NCBI GenBank assembly: GCA_026419785.1
Contig: JAODTK010000665.1
Coordinates: 124,001 to 188,000 of the forward strand
Source: Sclerodactyla briareus
Lineage: Eukaryota; Echinodermata; Holothuroidea; Dendrochirotida; Sclerodactylidae
Direction: 5' to 3'
DNA: 64,000 nt
The notes beneath the pieces were generated by a model. That model worked only from the letters and a program-made list of their open reading frames with translations. It ran no database searches and was not told the DNA's origin. Both the position numbers and the translations under genes were made by a program. Below, piece by piece: positions 21,680 to 33,546 of the stretch. Positions within the stretch are counted from its first letter, which is position 1, and the number at the start of each line of letters is the position of its first letter.

Positions 21680-24600
21680 CTAACAGCTGTGGGTTCTATA
21701 GCAAGATGTAATAGCTCCATACAAGTGTGCTTGTGGGATGCAATATTTAATTCCTTTACATTAATGATCCTGTTATACCATCTGCCTCCCTGTGGTGTTC
21801 CAGTTCACTTTATTAGAGACCAGTGAGAGGTTGTTTGTTAGGTTCCAGATCAAATAAGATTAATGTAAGCCTAAATAAATATTATTAACAGTAGGTAGAC
21901 CTGGAAAGCAGTACCGTTAACCCAGACAGAATGTCATATTGCATGGCATTCAAAACGATGTCTCACATCCTGCTACTCAATGAATTATCCCTGGAGTGCC
22001 TCAGCTTCTGTGCCTGTTCAAGCTAATTACACTTACTATGTGACTGACTGACTGCTGGGAGGTTCAAGCGAGAGAGTCAGCTTCTATGCATGCTGTTTGG
22101 ATGCAATATTTATTTCCTGAACGATGATGATTTCTTCCAGATCATCTGCCTCTTCCTGTGATGTTCTAGTTCCCCTCATCAATATCAGGGGGAGGTTGTG
22201 TTATGTTCTAAACCAAACGAGACCGAAGTTGGTTCATTCAAATAAATGCTTTGAACCATAGGTGGACACAAAAAGCCATTAATACTGTAGCCCAGCAGCA
22301 TATCTTTTGTGGGTGCCATGGGGGCAGACTCTACCACTATCAGGAGAGATAGTGGGATGAAAGGAGTTGCCCATGCAGAAACAAGAGAGCAGAGAAATTA
22401 TGGGGGAAATAGGGACACACTATAGAAACAAGCGATAGGGCCATGGTAGCTGCACCCTAGTTGAATCGCCCCCCCCCCCACCTTCTTTTGTCGTGGCACT
22501 GCTGCTACCGGGGTGCTGAAAAAAGGGGAATGTAGGGGGAAGTAACTTACAGATCCTTGACTGATGACCCGAGATCAGTGGTGGGGCCAGGGGTCCAAGG
22601 TCCTGATGGGAGGGGAGGGGGGGATAGACAAAAAATAATACACATTGTGGAGGGCATTTTTCACTCTCAATGACACCCCACTCAATCAGGTGGCGCTCTT
22701 AGTAGAATAGGGTCAGGTATTCCTGATAACTGCACAATGCCTGGGCACTGGGAGTGTTTGCGTCCTGAGAGCACACCAATTAACACAAAGGCAGAACGGT
22801 GATAGACGGCAGGGCGACCATCCTCCCCAACAGGATTGTAACATTAATCTTTTGCAGGGACATTTCAAAGATATTCCCAAGTCTTGTGTAGCCTATCTAT
22901 AATGCCACGGTTGTATAGTCTGTAGGAAGATAGGAGGATGTATACGCTGATCTTAAACTTAAGCGAGAAACTTGGAAAACAAGATAGAAGATTTGAGGCG
23001 TCTTTGGCCTTCAGCTCTAATATAGGAATTTTTGCCATAAAGAATGTTGGAAATATTCATACTGTCAGGGCGTAGTTGCCCAGCATTCAAGATCAAGTCC
23101 CATGTCCCTACCAATTAAGCAAGTCCTGGCCATCAAGCGTTATGGCTCCTATGTTTGCTGCACTCCCACAGCGAGTTAATTACTGGCTGCGTGACTGCTG
23201 TGAGTTCTATACCAAGATTTAATAGCCCCTGTGTGTGATACTAATGTATGTTTGCGTTATTCAATTCCAGCACATTAATATTTCTTTTATACCATCTGCG
23301 TACCCCGTGTGTTACAGTTCACTTCATCGAAGAGCAGTGAGAGGTTGTTTTGTATGCTCAAAATAATGCATCTATGGAATCCCAGCCTTAGTGACCTACC
23401 CTACACCTGCTGAAGGATGTAGATAAAGAACTGTTTGTGAATGTATGCCACACGCAGATAGGCTGTGTGCTTTACATGGAAAAAACAAAAAAACATGACA
23501 AATAAATGCTTTATTCAGAATGATATCTTAAAATGTAGGAAAACAGCTTGCTGCTAATTTAGACTCCCATATCGGTATGCACATAGATCCATATATACAC
23601 CTGATGGCCTCCACAGTAATGTTCCAGCTATATAAACCCAACTTCACAACCAGTGATCTATATCTAGGTGAGAGTCATGAGTTCAATCTCCTTTGTAAAC
23701 TGTGCATTTATAAGACCACTCCAGTTTGAAAATCTGTGCATTTGCTGAGCAGGCCCTGGCCCATTTCTCTTCATTGCCGTAGCATAGGCAGTACTCTAGC
23801 ATTCAATTGATCTGCATTGCATGTCACCTCTTCTGCATGGTCCTTCCATGAGAGAAGTTTTGAATCTTTGGCAAGTTAATTATGTGGTTGAATGGCAGCT
23901 GGGAGTTTGGGCAAGCTGTTAGCTCATGTTGATTGGCATGATAGCCAGATGTAGTACTCACAGCTCACACCCTGCACATAATAGTATTGTGGTGTCCCTT
24001 ACTACAGATAATGCTGTGTCTCCAGGAGAAATCATTGCTTAAAGTGCAATGGAGTTGACTCTTAGTACTCTCTAATCTATAGCGCTGCCTGTACCTACCT
24101 TTTCTAACTACATTTAGCAGTGTCCTAGCCTATTGTGCCTCCAAATTCGGCATGAACTCTTAGCCCAGAGGTGGCCAGTCGGCAGTCCTATATTGCCGGA
24201 CTTCACCTACACAGCGCCAAAATTTGGCTCTAGGGAGTTAGAGTTTTTCAGCGTAACCCGGACTAGCTAATTTTTCCCCGACAACCGACGACGGTTGAGG
24301 GGCCAAGGCCCCCCACTGGGCACGCCACTGCATACCCTCTAGGTACAACCAAGACCGCTCATGGGGTAGACAAATGTCACAGAATCTGTGTGAACTTCAG
24401 GGCCCCAAATTATGATTATGTTAGAACACTGGTGGAGTGGGCCTGTCCTGACAGTTTGTACCTGGGTCCATATCAAGTCTTGAGACTCTTGAGTGTCCCT
24501 GGGTATTCACACACTAGTGGCTTTTACTTGTCAGCAACTTAATTATGTGGTAAGTTGACAGTTGGGAGTTGAGCAAGATGTTAATGCTCTATCAGCGTGA

Positions 24601-26470
24601 CTTAGCGGGGTCACATTGTGTACATGAACAGTTCAAATTAACATTGTCATACTGTCTAATCCCTCCCGCAGTGATAAAGAAGTCACATAATCACCTTTTC
24701 ATGGGTTTTCATTATAGTGGCTTTGTCTCTTGAGCAAGGTAATGATGTGGCTAGGTGACCATTGGGAGTTGAGAGGGTGATTATAACTTATATTGGCGTA
24801 ACAGCCAAGTTTACATTATCCTCACTCTACACATTGGTAACTTGAGCCTAAATTAAAGTTGACATGCTGAGTGATCCCCCAGCAGGGTCACTGCCATGCA
24901 TAGCATGACATAGCTATATTGATGTACCTATAATCACCTTTCTGTGAATCGGTGATTTGAGGATGATTGTTGGTTAAAGGCCAATGGTTATGTGAATATG
25001 ACTAGACTTTTGGTACTCTCCATTAATTACACTATGACAGCCAAAACCACTGACCAAAATTCAGCCGATTCGAGCGTACCGATAAGGCATAATCACTCAG
25101 TTTATATCGCAAAATTTGCCTTGTGATATCATGAGGTAACCGCAGATCCCTATAATACGAAGCCAATGTAAAACATGTACTTTTGAAAATGTTGTACCAA
25201 AAAACTATGGATGGGATGCAAATAAGATCTACAGAATTTTTAAGAATGGTCTCATTCATTTCTAAGTGAAAACCTTTTCAGTTTTCCTGTTACCATAGTG
25301 CAAAAATGAATCATCTACTTTGTAGTTTCCATGGGCCGCCTTTGCATCCTTCCCCTGTGATGTTATAAATTCCTTGCAAGGTGACATGCCAGAACCTCCA
25401 AATTTGGGGTGTTGGGTCCTCTTTCTACCTGTGCTAGCTTGAAGCAAATTTGTTACATTACCATTGGCCATTAGTTCGTTGGAATTTGAGGAGGGAATAG
25501 CAGGTGTAGAATTTTCATTCACATTCATTACAGTACCAGTTTAAATTGAAAGTGACATGCTGTGGGTGAGCCCCCAGTAGGACCTCAGTATTGTATGTAA
25601 CATGACAATGACTACATTGTGTCTGTAATCACTTTCTTGTGGTTTTCATGAAAGTGGATCGTTTGAGTTGATGATGTGGTTGTTTTAACTGCTGGGGGTG
25701 GAGCGAGATGTTTCTGCTATGGCCGGTAGCCAATTCATGTGCCTGCGTTACTTTAAATATATTGGGCCCGACCTCACCCAATGCTTTCTAACCAGCATTG
25801 GCAGTTGGTTAGTGGCAAACCTGCATTGTTGTCAATTCGATGAGGTTGTTTAGAGGATCAGTATGCTATCTAAAAGTTTTGCAAGGCACAGCCACTGTGT
25901 GAGTCATTCCCAACCCCAACATAACATTTTTTAACAAGTGCAAAACGTTGCACATTCCTGCTTCACACCTAATTTTTTTCTGGACCATGCCTTCTTTTAA
26001 ATTGTGGTTGCGCCATCGCATTTTCCACATCCTAATTACCATGTATGTAACTTCATCACCTTGATGTGGGGATATAATACAAGTGTTTTTTGCCTCCTTA
26101 ATTACAAATGTTTACTGCGCTCCCAACTGCCTTCTTAAGCTCATCTACGTAGTCAGATAGACTGCGAAAGATAGGAGACGTGCTGTTAGCACAGGCAAAA
26201 TAAGAATGGTGTCCCTACAAGGTGTCAATAATGGCCCTTGAGTTGGGGTGGGGTTGCAAAAGCAGCCCGATATGATGGAGTCACAAACATGGGGCAACTT
26301 CTAATCAGATGATCTTAAGAAGGGTCATTATGGTCGCTAGTTAATACCCAACCATTAAGAATGGATAGTTCAATGGTTTGGGGATTTACTACAGTGGTTT
26401 TTGTCTCCTTACAAAGTTAATAATGTGTCGAACTTGTCACTATAGTTGAAGGGATGTTAGGGCCATTTTG
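21680..26470 (+). repeat. Large diverged intronic array
   Basis: Recurring blocks contain 'TTAATTATGTGG' or 'GTAATGATGTGG', then 'GGGAGTTGAG', then 'GTGATAGCCAG' variants (about 23,880, 24,540, 24,741, 25,671, 26,421). Related blocks with 'CTGTG(A/G)GTTCTATA', 'TTATACCATCTGC' and 'CAGTGAGAGGTTGTTTG' stand at 21,680, 22,030 and 23,165. Linking pieces such as 'GTGATCCCCCAGCAGGG' and 'GTGAGCCCCCAGTAGG' recur at 24,870 and 25,567. Spacing is irregular (about 200-900 bp), so the array is old and partly deleted. Confidence 0.7.
25032..25528 (-). pseudogene. Possible broken ORF inserted in the array, unrecognised
   Basis: An 88-codon minus frame (25,528 to 25,262) is followed at once by a 75-codon frame shifted by one base. 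Joining them needs only one base near 25,265. The first piece is hydrophilic (MNVNENSTPAIPSSNSNE, with basic patches). The second has SYYRDLRLPHDITRQILRY, an amphipathic stretch. The block replaces array sequence: 'GTTGACATGCTG' stands left of it and 'GTGACATGCTGTG' right of it. No family is recognised and no poly-A tail is seen. Confidence 0.3.
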
Positions 26471-28690
26471 GCAGGTGAACCTTTGGTATTTTTGGGGTGC
26501 CTGTTCTCCTCCAGTCTTGTTTTTGGTTCTTCTGCCCATGGTACGTGTTCCGAATTACTTGATTAGACTTCGGGGGAGGTCTGTGGTGTTGTTTGTGCCC
26601 CAGATGAAATTGGAACATTGGAGCATTGAGGTCACAAAGGTAAACAATTCAGAGTGGTGCTACAATGGTTATTACATCGTTGCCTGATGAAAGTCCTGGA
26701 AGAAACTTAGTGATCACTTTGTGTGTGTTCGTGTGTGTAAGTCACATATCTTCAGCTGGAGAAATGGGCGTAGAAGGTTGTACTAAAAATTCTAGGTTTA
26801 GAAATCTTGTTTTCACTCTAGACTCTAGTGTAACTAACCATGTTAGTTTATAAAAATAGATCCTCTCTTTTCTTCTGCTTGTCTTGAGGAATGAATATAT
26901 GGCATTGATTTTTAGGCTGGGAATTGCCATGGGATGTGCCACTCAACTTTCAGATTCATCAAATCTTGCTGGTTCTCCTGTATAACATAGTATCAATTTA
27001 ATGAACTCCATACCCTCTATTTTTGTTAGCCTATAGGTTAAGGTATAAACTTGACAGTGACCATTACAATGGCTTTGCCAAGCATCAGTGATTTCACAGA
27101 ATTATAATAGTCCATCTGGAGGGGAGTCCTCATAGGAAATTTTTCATTGGAATGAGGTCCCAAATGTGCTATCATTCATAGTAAAATGAGTGTTAGTAGT
27201 ACACATTATTTCCGAATAAATTATGGACAATTTTCATTCCGTCACCCCATACCCCCTCGGAGAAGTCACTGGATCTTCACCATGTGAAAAGGGCAGTGAA
27301 ATTTGTACTCCATAAATTCAAATTTAAGAAAGGTAGAAAAAAAGAAGGGTAAACTCATATATTTGTGTACTATGTCAGATTGTTCCTAATGTTCATGTTG
27401 TGCTCTCTTCAATTAAACTCTCTTTGACAGTTCCCTTGTCCATGTCAATGCACTTTGGCACCGCTCACGTAAGTCCCTGGACGCCAGTATCATGTTAAAT
27501 AGTAGATTCAAGGTTAAATAGCCTGACTTATGCTTACTCTCTTACTTACTCTCCATCTCTCTCGAGAGCTTTACTGTGATCCCGCTGGGAGGTTGTGAGG
27601 GCATACCTAGGCTCAAATAATATTCACAGCTTTGATTAGGTTCTTCTCACCTGTCTTGTATAATTATATTATAAACAGCAGGGTGGGGTACTATCTAGTG
27701 CCTGGATAAGTCTGGGGGAAATAGTATGCCGGGAATTTCAATGTCTGCGATGACTTGTTAATTGATATAAAAACTAATGTCATCCAAAAATTATTGGTAC
27801 TGTGATATGATTCTGTGTTTCTGTATTATATTTTAAACGGCATATGAAACTAGCATTTAGAAACATACAAGAAGCACAAAATTAAGCTGTTATAAACATA
27901 TTTGGGTACACCTACAAATACTAAAATCTTGCTTGTGTTTAATAGCTTATTTGAAAGAATGCTCGAATGTGATTCAACAACTACAGTTTTGCATCCTAAC
28001 ACTTAAAACACATGTGTTTTATAGTGTCCTCCAACTAGTTGCAGTATGGCAGTACAAGTCCCTCCGCATGATCCTTTTTTTGTGTGACAGAAAAAGAAAA
28101 AAAAGAGCTTCTGCCTCGATGAACGTAATAGTACAGACAAAGTTTACGACAGCCTTATATACGTTGACTGCAGATGTCTAGTTAAAATCCAAAGAAAAGA
28201 AGTTTCATATCCCGTCACGTGGGGGTAATAATTGAAGCTTGGGGGGGGGGGTTGTACATTTTTTTTTTTTTTTTTTATTCTGTGATTTCTAATTGTGTCC
28301 AGATTTTCGGGTTATGCTTACTATATATCATTTTCGCAATAAAAAAAAAATGGCTGCATGTTCAGCGAAGCAACAGAAGGCAATAGATTGAAGCCAATAA
28401 ATGGCTCGCTATTTGGATATACCCCATACAAGAGAATTTGCTGAGTGGAGAAGATTTGATTAGGTCGCAGTTGGTTAATTATGTTTTGAATGTAATTGGT
28501 TACGTATCGTTTTTTTATATTGGTTTGAGGGAAACTTAATAGGGAGTGACAAGAAGGGAGAAGGAATTTGTGGCTGTTTGGTGAACAAAAAATTGCAGGC
28601 CAGTCCTGATTAGAAAGTATGGTTGAGTAGTATATTGCTTTCACAGCCAATGTAGGCACCATTTCACTGTAAGTCCGTAATTTCCAATTT

Positions 28691-29205
28691 ATGACACAAA
28701 TTCAAATACAAAGACAATTGTTTTTTCAGTCCCGTTTTAATAACAAATTTGTTTGGTAGCATCAATACAATTGCGTATGAGAAATCTAGGGATGTCCTAC
28801 AGATGATCCGACATATTCTTCTGGTAGGCTAACCAGGGCAAGGCATAAATTCGCAAAGGGTTGGCATGATTGAGGTTTTTTGGTGATAGCTCGTTTCCAC
28901 ATACTGTTTTACCCTTAACACTGTGATACCGTTACCCCTACGTCTTAATTTCATTATGACACAAATTCAAATACAAAGACCAATGTTTTTTTCGTCTGGT
29001 GTTTAATAACAAATTTTTTTGGTACATAAGTCAATTGCCTGTATGAAGAAATCTAGGGATGTGCCTACAGATGACCGACATATCTTCTGGGTAGGCTCCC
29101 AGGCAAGGCCTAACTTCAGCAAAGTTGGCAGTATTGGGGTGGTGATAGCTCGTTTTACAAATACTGTTTTACCCTTAACCTGTGATACCGTTACACCTAT
29201 TACTG
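28691..29205 (+). repeat. Tandem duplication, 265-bp unit
   Basis: Two copies start 'ATGACACAAATTCAAATAC' at 28,691 and 28,956. Both run through 'GAAATCTAGGGATGT', 'GTGATAGCTCGTTT' and 'ACTGTTTTACCCTTAAC'. The copies differ mostly by single-base gains and losses, so part of the difference may be base-calling error. Confidence 0.9.
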
Positions 29206-29909
29206 GTTTACACAATTTTCACACAGTTAGTATTGTAAAACAGTACTTTGTATTTCTTAGCAGTGTTGTTCTGAGATTTCTTTCTGGATTGGGGGAGAGG
29301 CACAGGTTTCGACCGATGGCAAGGGCACCCTAAAGAAGGACTCCTCTCAGGGAAGGGGGGGGGGGAGTTCACCCCTGAAACCCCTTCCCAATCTTCCTAT
29401 ACTATAGTCATAGACATTTTGGTTTGCAAGAATGTATGCCATTGACTATAAACTGTTGTTATGGAGAGGATTGTAATGTCCATTATTAATCTATGAAACA
29501 TTTTTGTATTGATTGCTATTAATCCAAGGCACTTGTCCTCCAATCGCCCCAATTTTCCGACTGTGAAAAGTATTCCTCTGGATTAATAACAACCATAGTA
29601 AATTATCTCTGGATAACAATTGGTGCAATACTTTTAGGAGCCCAAGTTATCAGGGACAAACACATACCCATTATGCATTTTCCTGTGTGTGTGTTGCATC
29701 ACAGTTTTCCTAGTACATGTCCACCATGTTGTCATGATGCAGCAAGGACTCACCGTAGATCATTTTAACATGTTTCACCCTGGGTAATCTTCTAGTGTGT
29801 GGCCTATAATTCACTCCTCGTCGTGGTGATTTGAAGATAGGTTCAACATTGGTAGTTTTCCAGACTGCATGAGGAGTTTTTTTTACAGTTTTTTGTGTTG
29901 ACCTTTTTT

Positions 29910-31889
29910 ATTCCTTGACGAAGTCTAGTAATCTATGCAGTCACGTCGTGTGTTGGTGTGTGTGTTTGTTTTTGTTGTGGGACCGCCCATCTTGTACACA
30001 CGATAACTTGATCAGTCTGGGTCAGGTCAGGCTCAATAGCTTGGTATGTTGTATGTTTCCCATGATAAGTATATGACCCCTATTGTGTTTTGGGGTCAGG
30101 TCAGAGAACGTCTGAGGTCACCAGAGGTCAAAGGCTGAAAACCTTGTCAACCCGATAAGTCCAAGTGGTTGGTCCTATCCAGTTGAAATTAGTATATCGC
30201 TTCTTATGTGAGTACAGGAACCCTATTGTTTTTGGTTCAGGTCGGAGTGTATTTTGGTCGAAAATAGAAAATTGTGAAAATTTGATATTTTGGCCAATTT
30301 TGGCTTGTAAACACGATAACTTAACCCCACCTGGATGGATGAAGCTCATACTTGGTATGTGTGTTCCCCATGATGAGTACATGAACCCTATTGTTTTTGG
30401 GTCAGGTCAGAGGTCATCTGAGGTCACCAGAGGTCAAAGTCTGAAAACCTTGTAAACACGATAAGTCCAGAATGGTTGGTCTGATCAAGTTGAAATCAGG
30501 TGTATAGCTTTCTTATGGGGAGTACAGGAACCCTATTGTTTTTGGTTCAGGTCGGGAGTGAATTTTGGTCGAAAATAGAAAATTTGTGAAAATTTGATAT
30601 TTTGGCCAATTTTGGCTTGTAAACACAATAACCGACCCCACCTGGATGGATAAGCTCATACTTGGTATGTGTGTTCCCCATGATGAGTACATGAACCTAT
30701 TGTTTTTGGGGTCGGTTCAGAGGTCATCTGAGGTCACCAGAGGTCAAAGTCTGAAACACCTTGTAAACAGGATCAGTCATAATGGTTGGCTGATCAAGTT
30801 TGAAATCGGTGTATAGCTTCCTTATGGTAGTACAGGAACCCTATTTTTCTGGTTCGGGTGGGGGGAATTTTGGTCAAAATATAAAATTTGGTGAAATTTG
30901 ATATTTTGGCCACTTTTGGCTTGTAAACACATAACTTAACCCCACCTGATGAATGAAGCTCCTACTTTGGTATGTGTGTTTCCTCAATGATGAGTACATG
31001 AACCCATTGTTTTTTGGGTCAGGTCAAGGTTCATATGAGGTCACCCAGGTCAAATTTTGAACACCTTGTAAACAGGATAAGTCCAGAATATTCGGTCTGA
31101 TTCAAGTTGAAATCAGGTGGTATATCTTTCTTATGGGGAGTACAAGGAACCCTAAACAAAAAAATTGTTATTTGGTTCAGGTCTCACGAAGGTAATAATA
31201 TTTGGTCCTAAAATAAGAAAATTGGTTGAAAATTCGATATTTTTGGCCAATTTTGGCTTGTAAACACCATACTCATCCCCACCTGGATGGATGAAGCTCA
31301 TACTGCTAATGTGTGTTCCCTGATAGTACATGAACCTATTGTTTTTGGCTCAGGTCAGAGATCATCTGAGGCACCAAGGTCAAAGCTCGAAAACCTTTGT
31401 AAACACGATACTCGCGAATGGTTGGTCTGATCAATTTGAATCCGAGGTGGTATAGGCTTTCTTATGGGGAGACAGAACCCTGTTGTTTCTGTTCGGGTGG
31501 GGGTGAATTTTTGGTCGAAAATAGAAAAATTTGGTGAAAATTTGGATATTTTGGCCAATTTTTGGCTTTTAAACACGATAACTCGACCCCACCTGGATGG
31601 ATGAACTCATACTTGGTATGTGTGTTCCCCATGATGAGTACATGAACCCTATCGTTTGATTTCAAGGTCATCGAAGGTTACCAGAGTTCAAAGTCAGAAC
31701 ACTTAGAAATTAGTGTGTATCTTTCTTACCCAGGGTTACATGAACCCTATTAGTTGGTCGGTAAAGATAGGAAATTTGTCAACTTTGTTGTCCTCTAATG
31801 AGCTGGTAACTATCTCCCTTTGTCCGTGTGTTCTGGCTAAAAATGGTGACGAAACATCCAAGGAATCACTAAGCCTTTTAGGCTTTCTG
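29910..31889 (+). repeat. Composite repeat element B, copy 1
   Basis: The element has a unique left end starting 'ATTCCTTGAC', then 'CTATGCAGTCACG' and a GT-rich run. Tandem units of about 310 bp follow, marked by 'CTTGGTATGTGTGTTCCCC' at 30,351, 30,661, 30,964, 31,302 and 31,612. The right end is unique, with 'CCGTGTGTTCTGGCT' and a hairpin AAGCCT-TTT-AGGCTT at 31,871-31,885. Each unit is itself two related halves of about 155 bp, both with 'CTTGTAAACACGATAA' and 'GAACCCTATTGTTTTTGG'. No protein frame persists. Confidence 0.92.
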
Positions 31890-32339
31890 GTTTCCTCTGT
31901 TGATTCATGCATAATCCACGGTATCTCAAGCATTGCGTGGTTCTGTGAAGTATTGGAATTGATGAGTACATAACCTAAGACATACATGTCTGTAGTCTTA
32001 CAGCTATCCTGTTTTGTATTCAATAGTATTCCCCTTGCTGGTAGGCTCCCCATGCACTCAGATACATTCATTCTAAGAGTGCACTGCCAATATAAAACCC
32101 TTCAATCCATGTCAGGTGTTATAAGGGAAGATTTTTTTTCTAGATCCATCCGTCACATTGTTAATTTGGATCATGAGATGCAGGAAATGCCAAATTTTGC
32201 ACAATGATACTTACCTTTTAGCACTAACCACTTATATGTTTGCAGTTAACCCAACTACTAGCAGCTGGGATCAATTAGTACAAGGTTTCTAGTTTATGAT
32301 AGAATTCAGGTATAGACCTAGCGATCACTTTGGGTGTGG

Positions 32340-32760
32340 TGTCTAAATGTTGTAGTTATATTAGATGTTCCTGTTAGCAGATTTCTCTGAAACTGTCAGA
32401 TTCTTCTATTTTGAATAATTTTGTATGTGGTATCATTGTGTTGACACACTCTTCTAATATTTTGGTCACGAACGTCCTTAATTTGGTACAGATATTAGCC
32501 AGCCTATTTTATTGTTCGAGCTCATTAGCATGATTATGGACAAACCATAGGAGCTATAGAGATGTGGTTTGGCACATAGTACAGGATATAGGTAGATAAA
32601 ACTGATTAGGTCTTGAGCATAAATTATGCTAATTGAGTAGTTGATTTGCATAAGTTATATGACAGTCCACTGGATTCTCACAAGAAACTTGCTGGATATG
32701 GTCAATGTTCAGTACAACTGAATTGAAGGTGGGACTGGTCCACTGACAGACTGACTCAAT
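32340..32760 (+). repeat. Remote relative of family A
   Basis: 'GTTAGCAGATTTCTCTGAAA', 'GCTAATTGAGTAGTTGATTTGCAT' as split words, and 'TGGATTCTCACAAGAAACTTG' parallel family A ('TTGGATTCTCACGAAACTTG') and the block at 55.1-55.9 kb. It is too diverged to align throughout by eye. Confidence 0.5.
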
Positions 32761-32892
32761 GGTTCATGCTGTTCACATGTTGAACATGTAGGGACTGGCA
32801 AACTGTAGCCACCATTTGTTTGATATACCCAACTGGGCAAGGATTTAGTGCTTTGACCAAATGCTCATCTGATGTTCACTTTTCCGTTTCAG

Positions 32893-33000
32893 GATCAAGA
32901 AGGATGTGCTGCCCCTGGTGACAGCTCTGTGCCAGGATGTAGACTATGAGGTCCGGGCCTGTATGTGCAAGGAGTTGGCCATAGTTGCCAGGGGACTGGG
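32893..33000 (+). CDS. PPP4R4: PPP4R4-like exon d (canonical HEAT repeat)
   Basis: This 108-bp exon has a TTTCAG acceptor and enters and leaves in phase 2. It encodes IKKDVLPLVTAL, CQDVDYEVRACMCKEL and AIVARGLG. Asp-x-x-x-x-Val-Arg is the classic HEAT-repeat signature, and CQDV-YEVR-CMC is almost identical to vertebrate PPP4R4. This is the best-conserved exon in the window and anchors the gene identification. The donor is GTACGG and runs at once into a 12-G tract and two further G tracts (33,005-33,045), which is unusual so close to a 5' splice site. Confidence 0.96.
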
Positions 33001-33004
33001 GTAC

Positions 33005-33045
33005 GGGGGGGGGGGGTGTGAAAGTGGGGGGTTGCACGGGGGGGG
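33005..33045 (+). promoter_or_regulatory. G-tract cluster next to the exon d donor
   Basis: G12 at 33,005-33,016, G6 at 33,026-33,031 and G8 at 33,038-33,045 begin four bases after the exon. G runs close to a donor are known intronic splicing enhancers, and this spacing can form a G-quadruplex. The regulatory role is inferred. The exact run lengths may be assembly artefacts. Confidence 0.45.
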
Positions 33046-33146
33046 TGCCAAAGTCACCTAATGCCCAGCACCATAGTATCATCAGATAGATTCAGTTGGT
33101 CAACTAAAGTAGGAGGGGTGATGTCAAACATTCAGTTGCCATCTAT

Positions 33147-33546
33147 GGAGGCAAATTAGCTCAGTCGGTAAAGCTCCAGACTGTCAAAATCATTGTTGCC
33201 AGTTCGGAGCCCATTGGGAGCCCGAGGACTTTTCCGCAGTGCTGTTGGACAAGGCATGTCTCCTGAATGTTCCACGCCACCCACGTGTTAAAGTGGGTAC
33301 CTTGAAGGTGACTTGTGAAGAGTAGTGAGCGCCGTATGTGGCAGCCCTATTGGGAAGTCCCTCGGGGGACAGGCTGAAACGACGTACTGTAATGGTGTCA
33401 TCGGAGAGAACAAGCGAGAGGTGCGTGCTATATAGTACGGGTGTGACAAGTCACTAAATGATCGGGGTAATATCTGTAAAGCGCTTTGAGCATGTCTTCG
33501 AAGTGGAAAAGCGCATATAAGAACACGATATTATTATTATTATTTA
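33147..33546 (+). mobile_element. tRNA-derived SINE with ATT tail
   Basis: The head has A-box 'TAGCTCAGTCGG' (33,157-33,168) and a B-box-like 'AGTTCGGAGCCC' (33,201). The tail has 'GTAAAGCGCTTTGAG' and 'GGAAAAGCGCATATAAGAAC', then (ATT)n. This head and tail are typical of widespread animal tRNA-SINEs with a conserved 3' domain. The tRNA part is degenerate and cannot be a functional tRNA gene. It is a different family from the SINE at 16.9 kb. Confidence 0.88.

Larger units (their letters stand above)
20276..32892 (+). other. PPP4R4: Intron c-d (12.6 kb)
   Basis: A large, strongly diverged array fills about 21,680-26,470, interrupted by an unrelated block at 25,030-25,540. A 265-bp tandem duplication lies at 28,691-29,205, element B copy 1 at 29,910-31,889, and a remote relative of family A at 32,340-32,760. 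A G run then a T run stand together near 28,241-28,277. I see nothing specific in 20,276-21,670 and 26,480-28,680. Confidence 0.75.

Noticed and set aside
28321..28662. 113-codon minus-strand open frame
   Set aside because: AT-rich, with no motif and no upstream or downstream exon partner.
31736..32071. 111-codon minus-strand open frame
   Set aside because: It overlaps the right end of element B, and the second B copy does not keep this frame open.
33147..33225. tRNA gene
   Set aside because: The A-box and B-box are present but the stems do not pair, and the sequence continues into a SINE body with an ATT tail.
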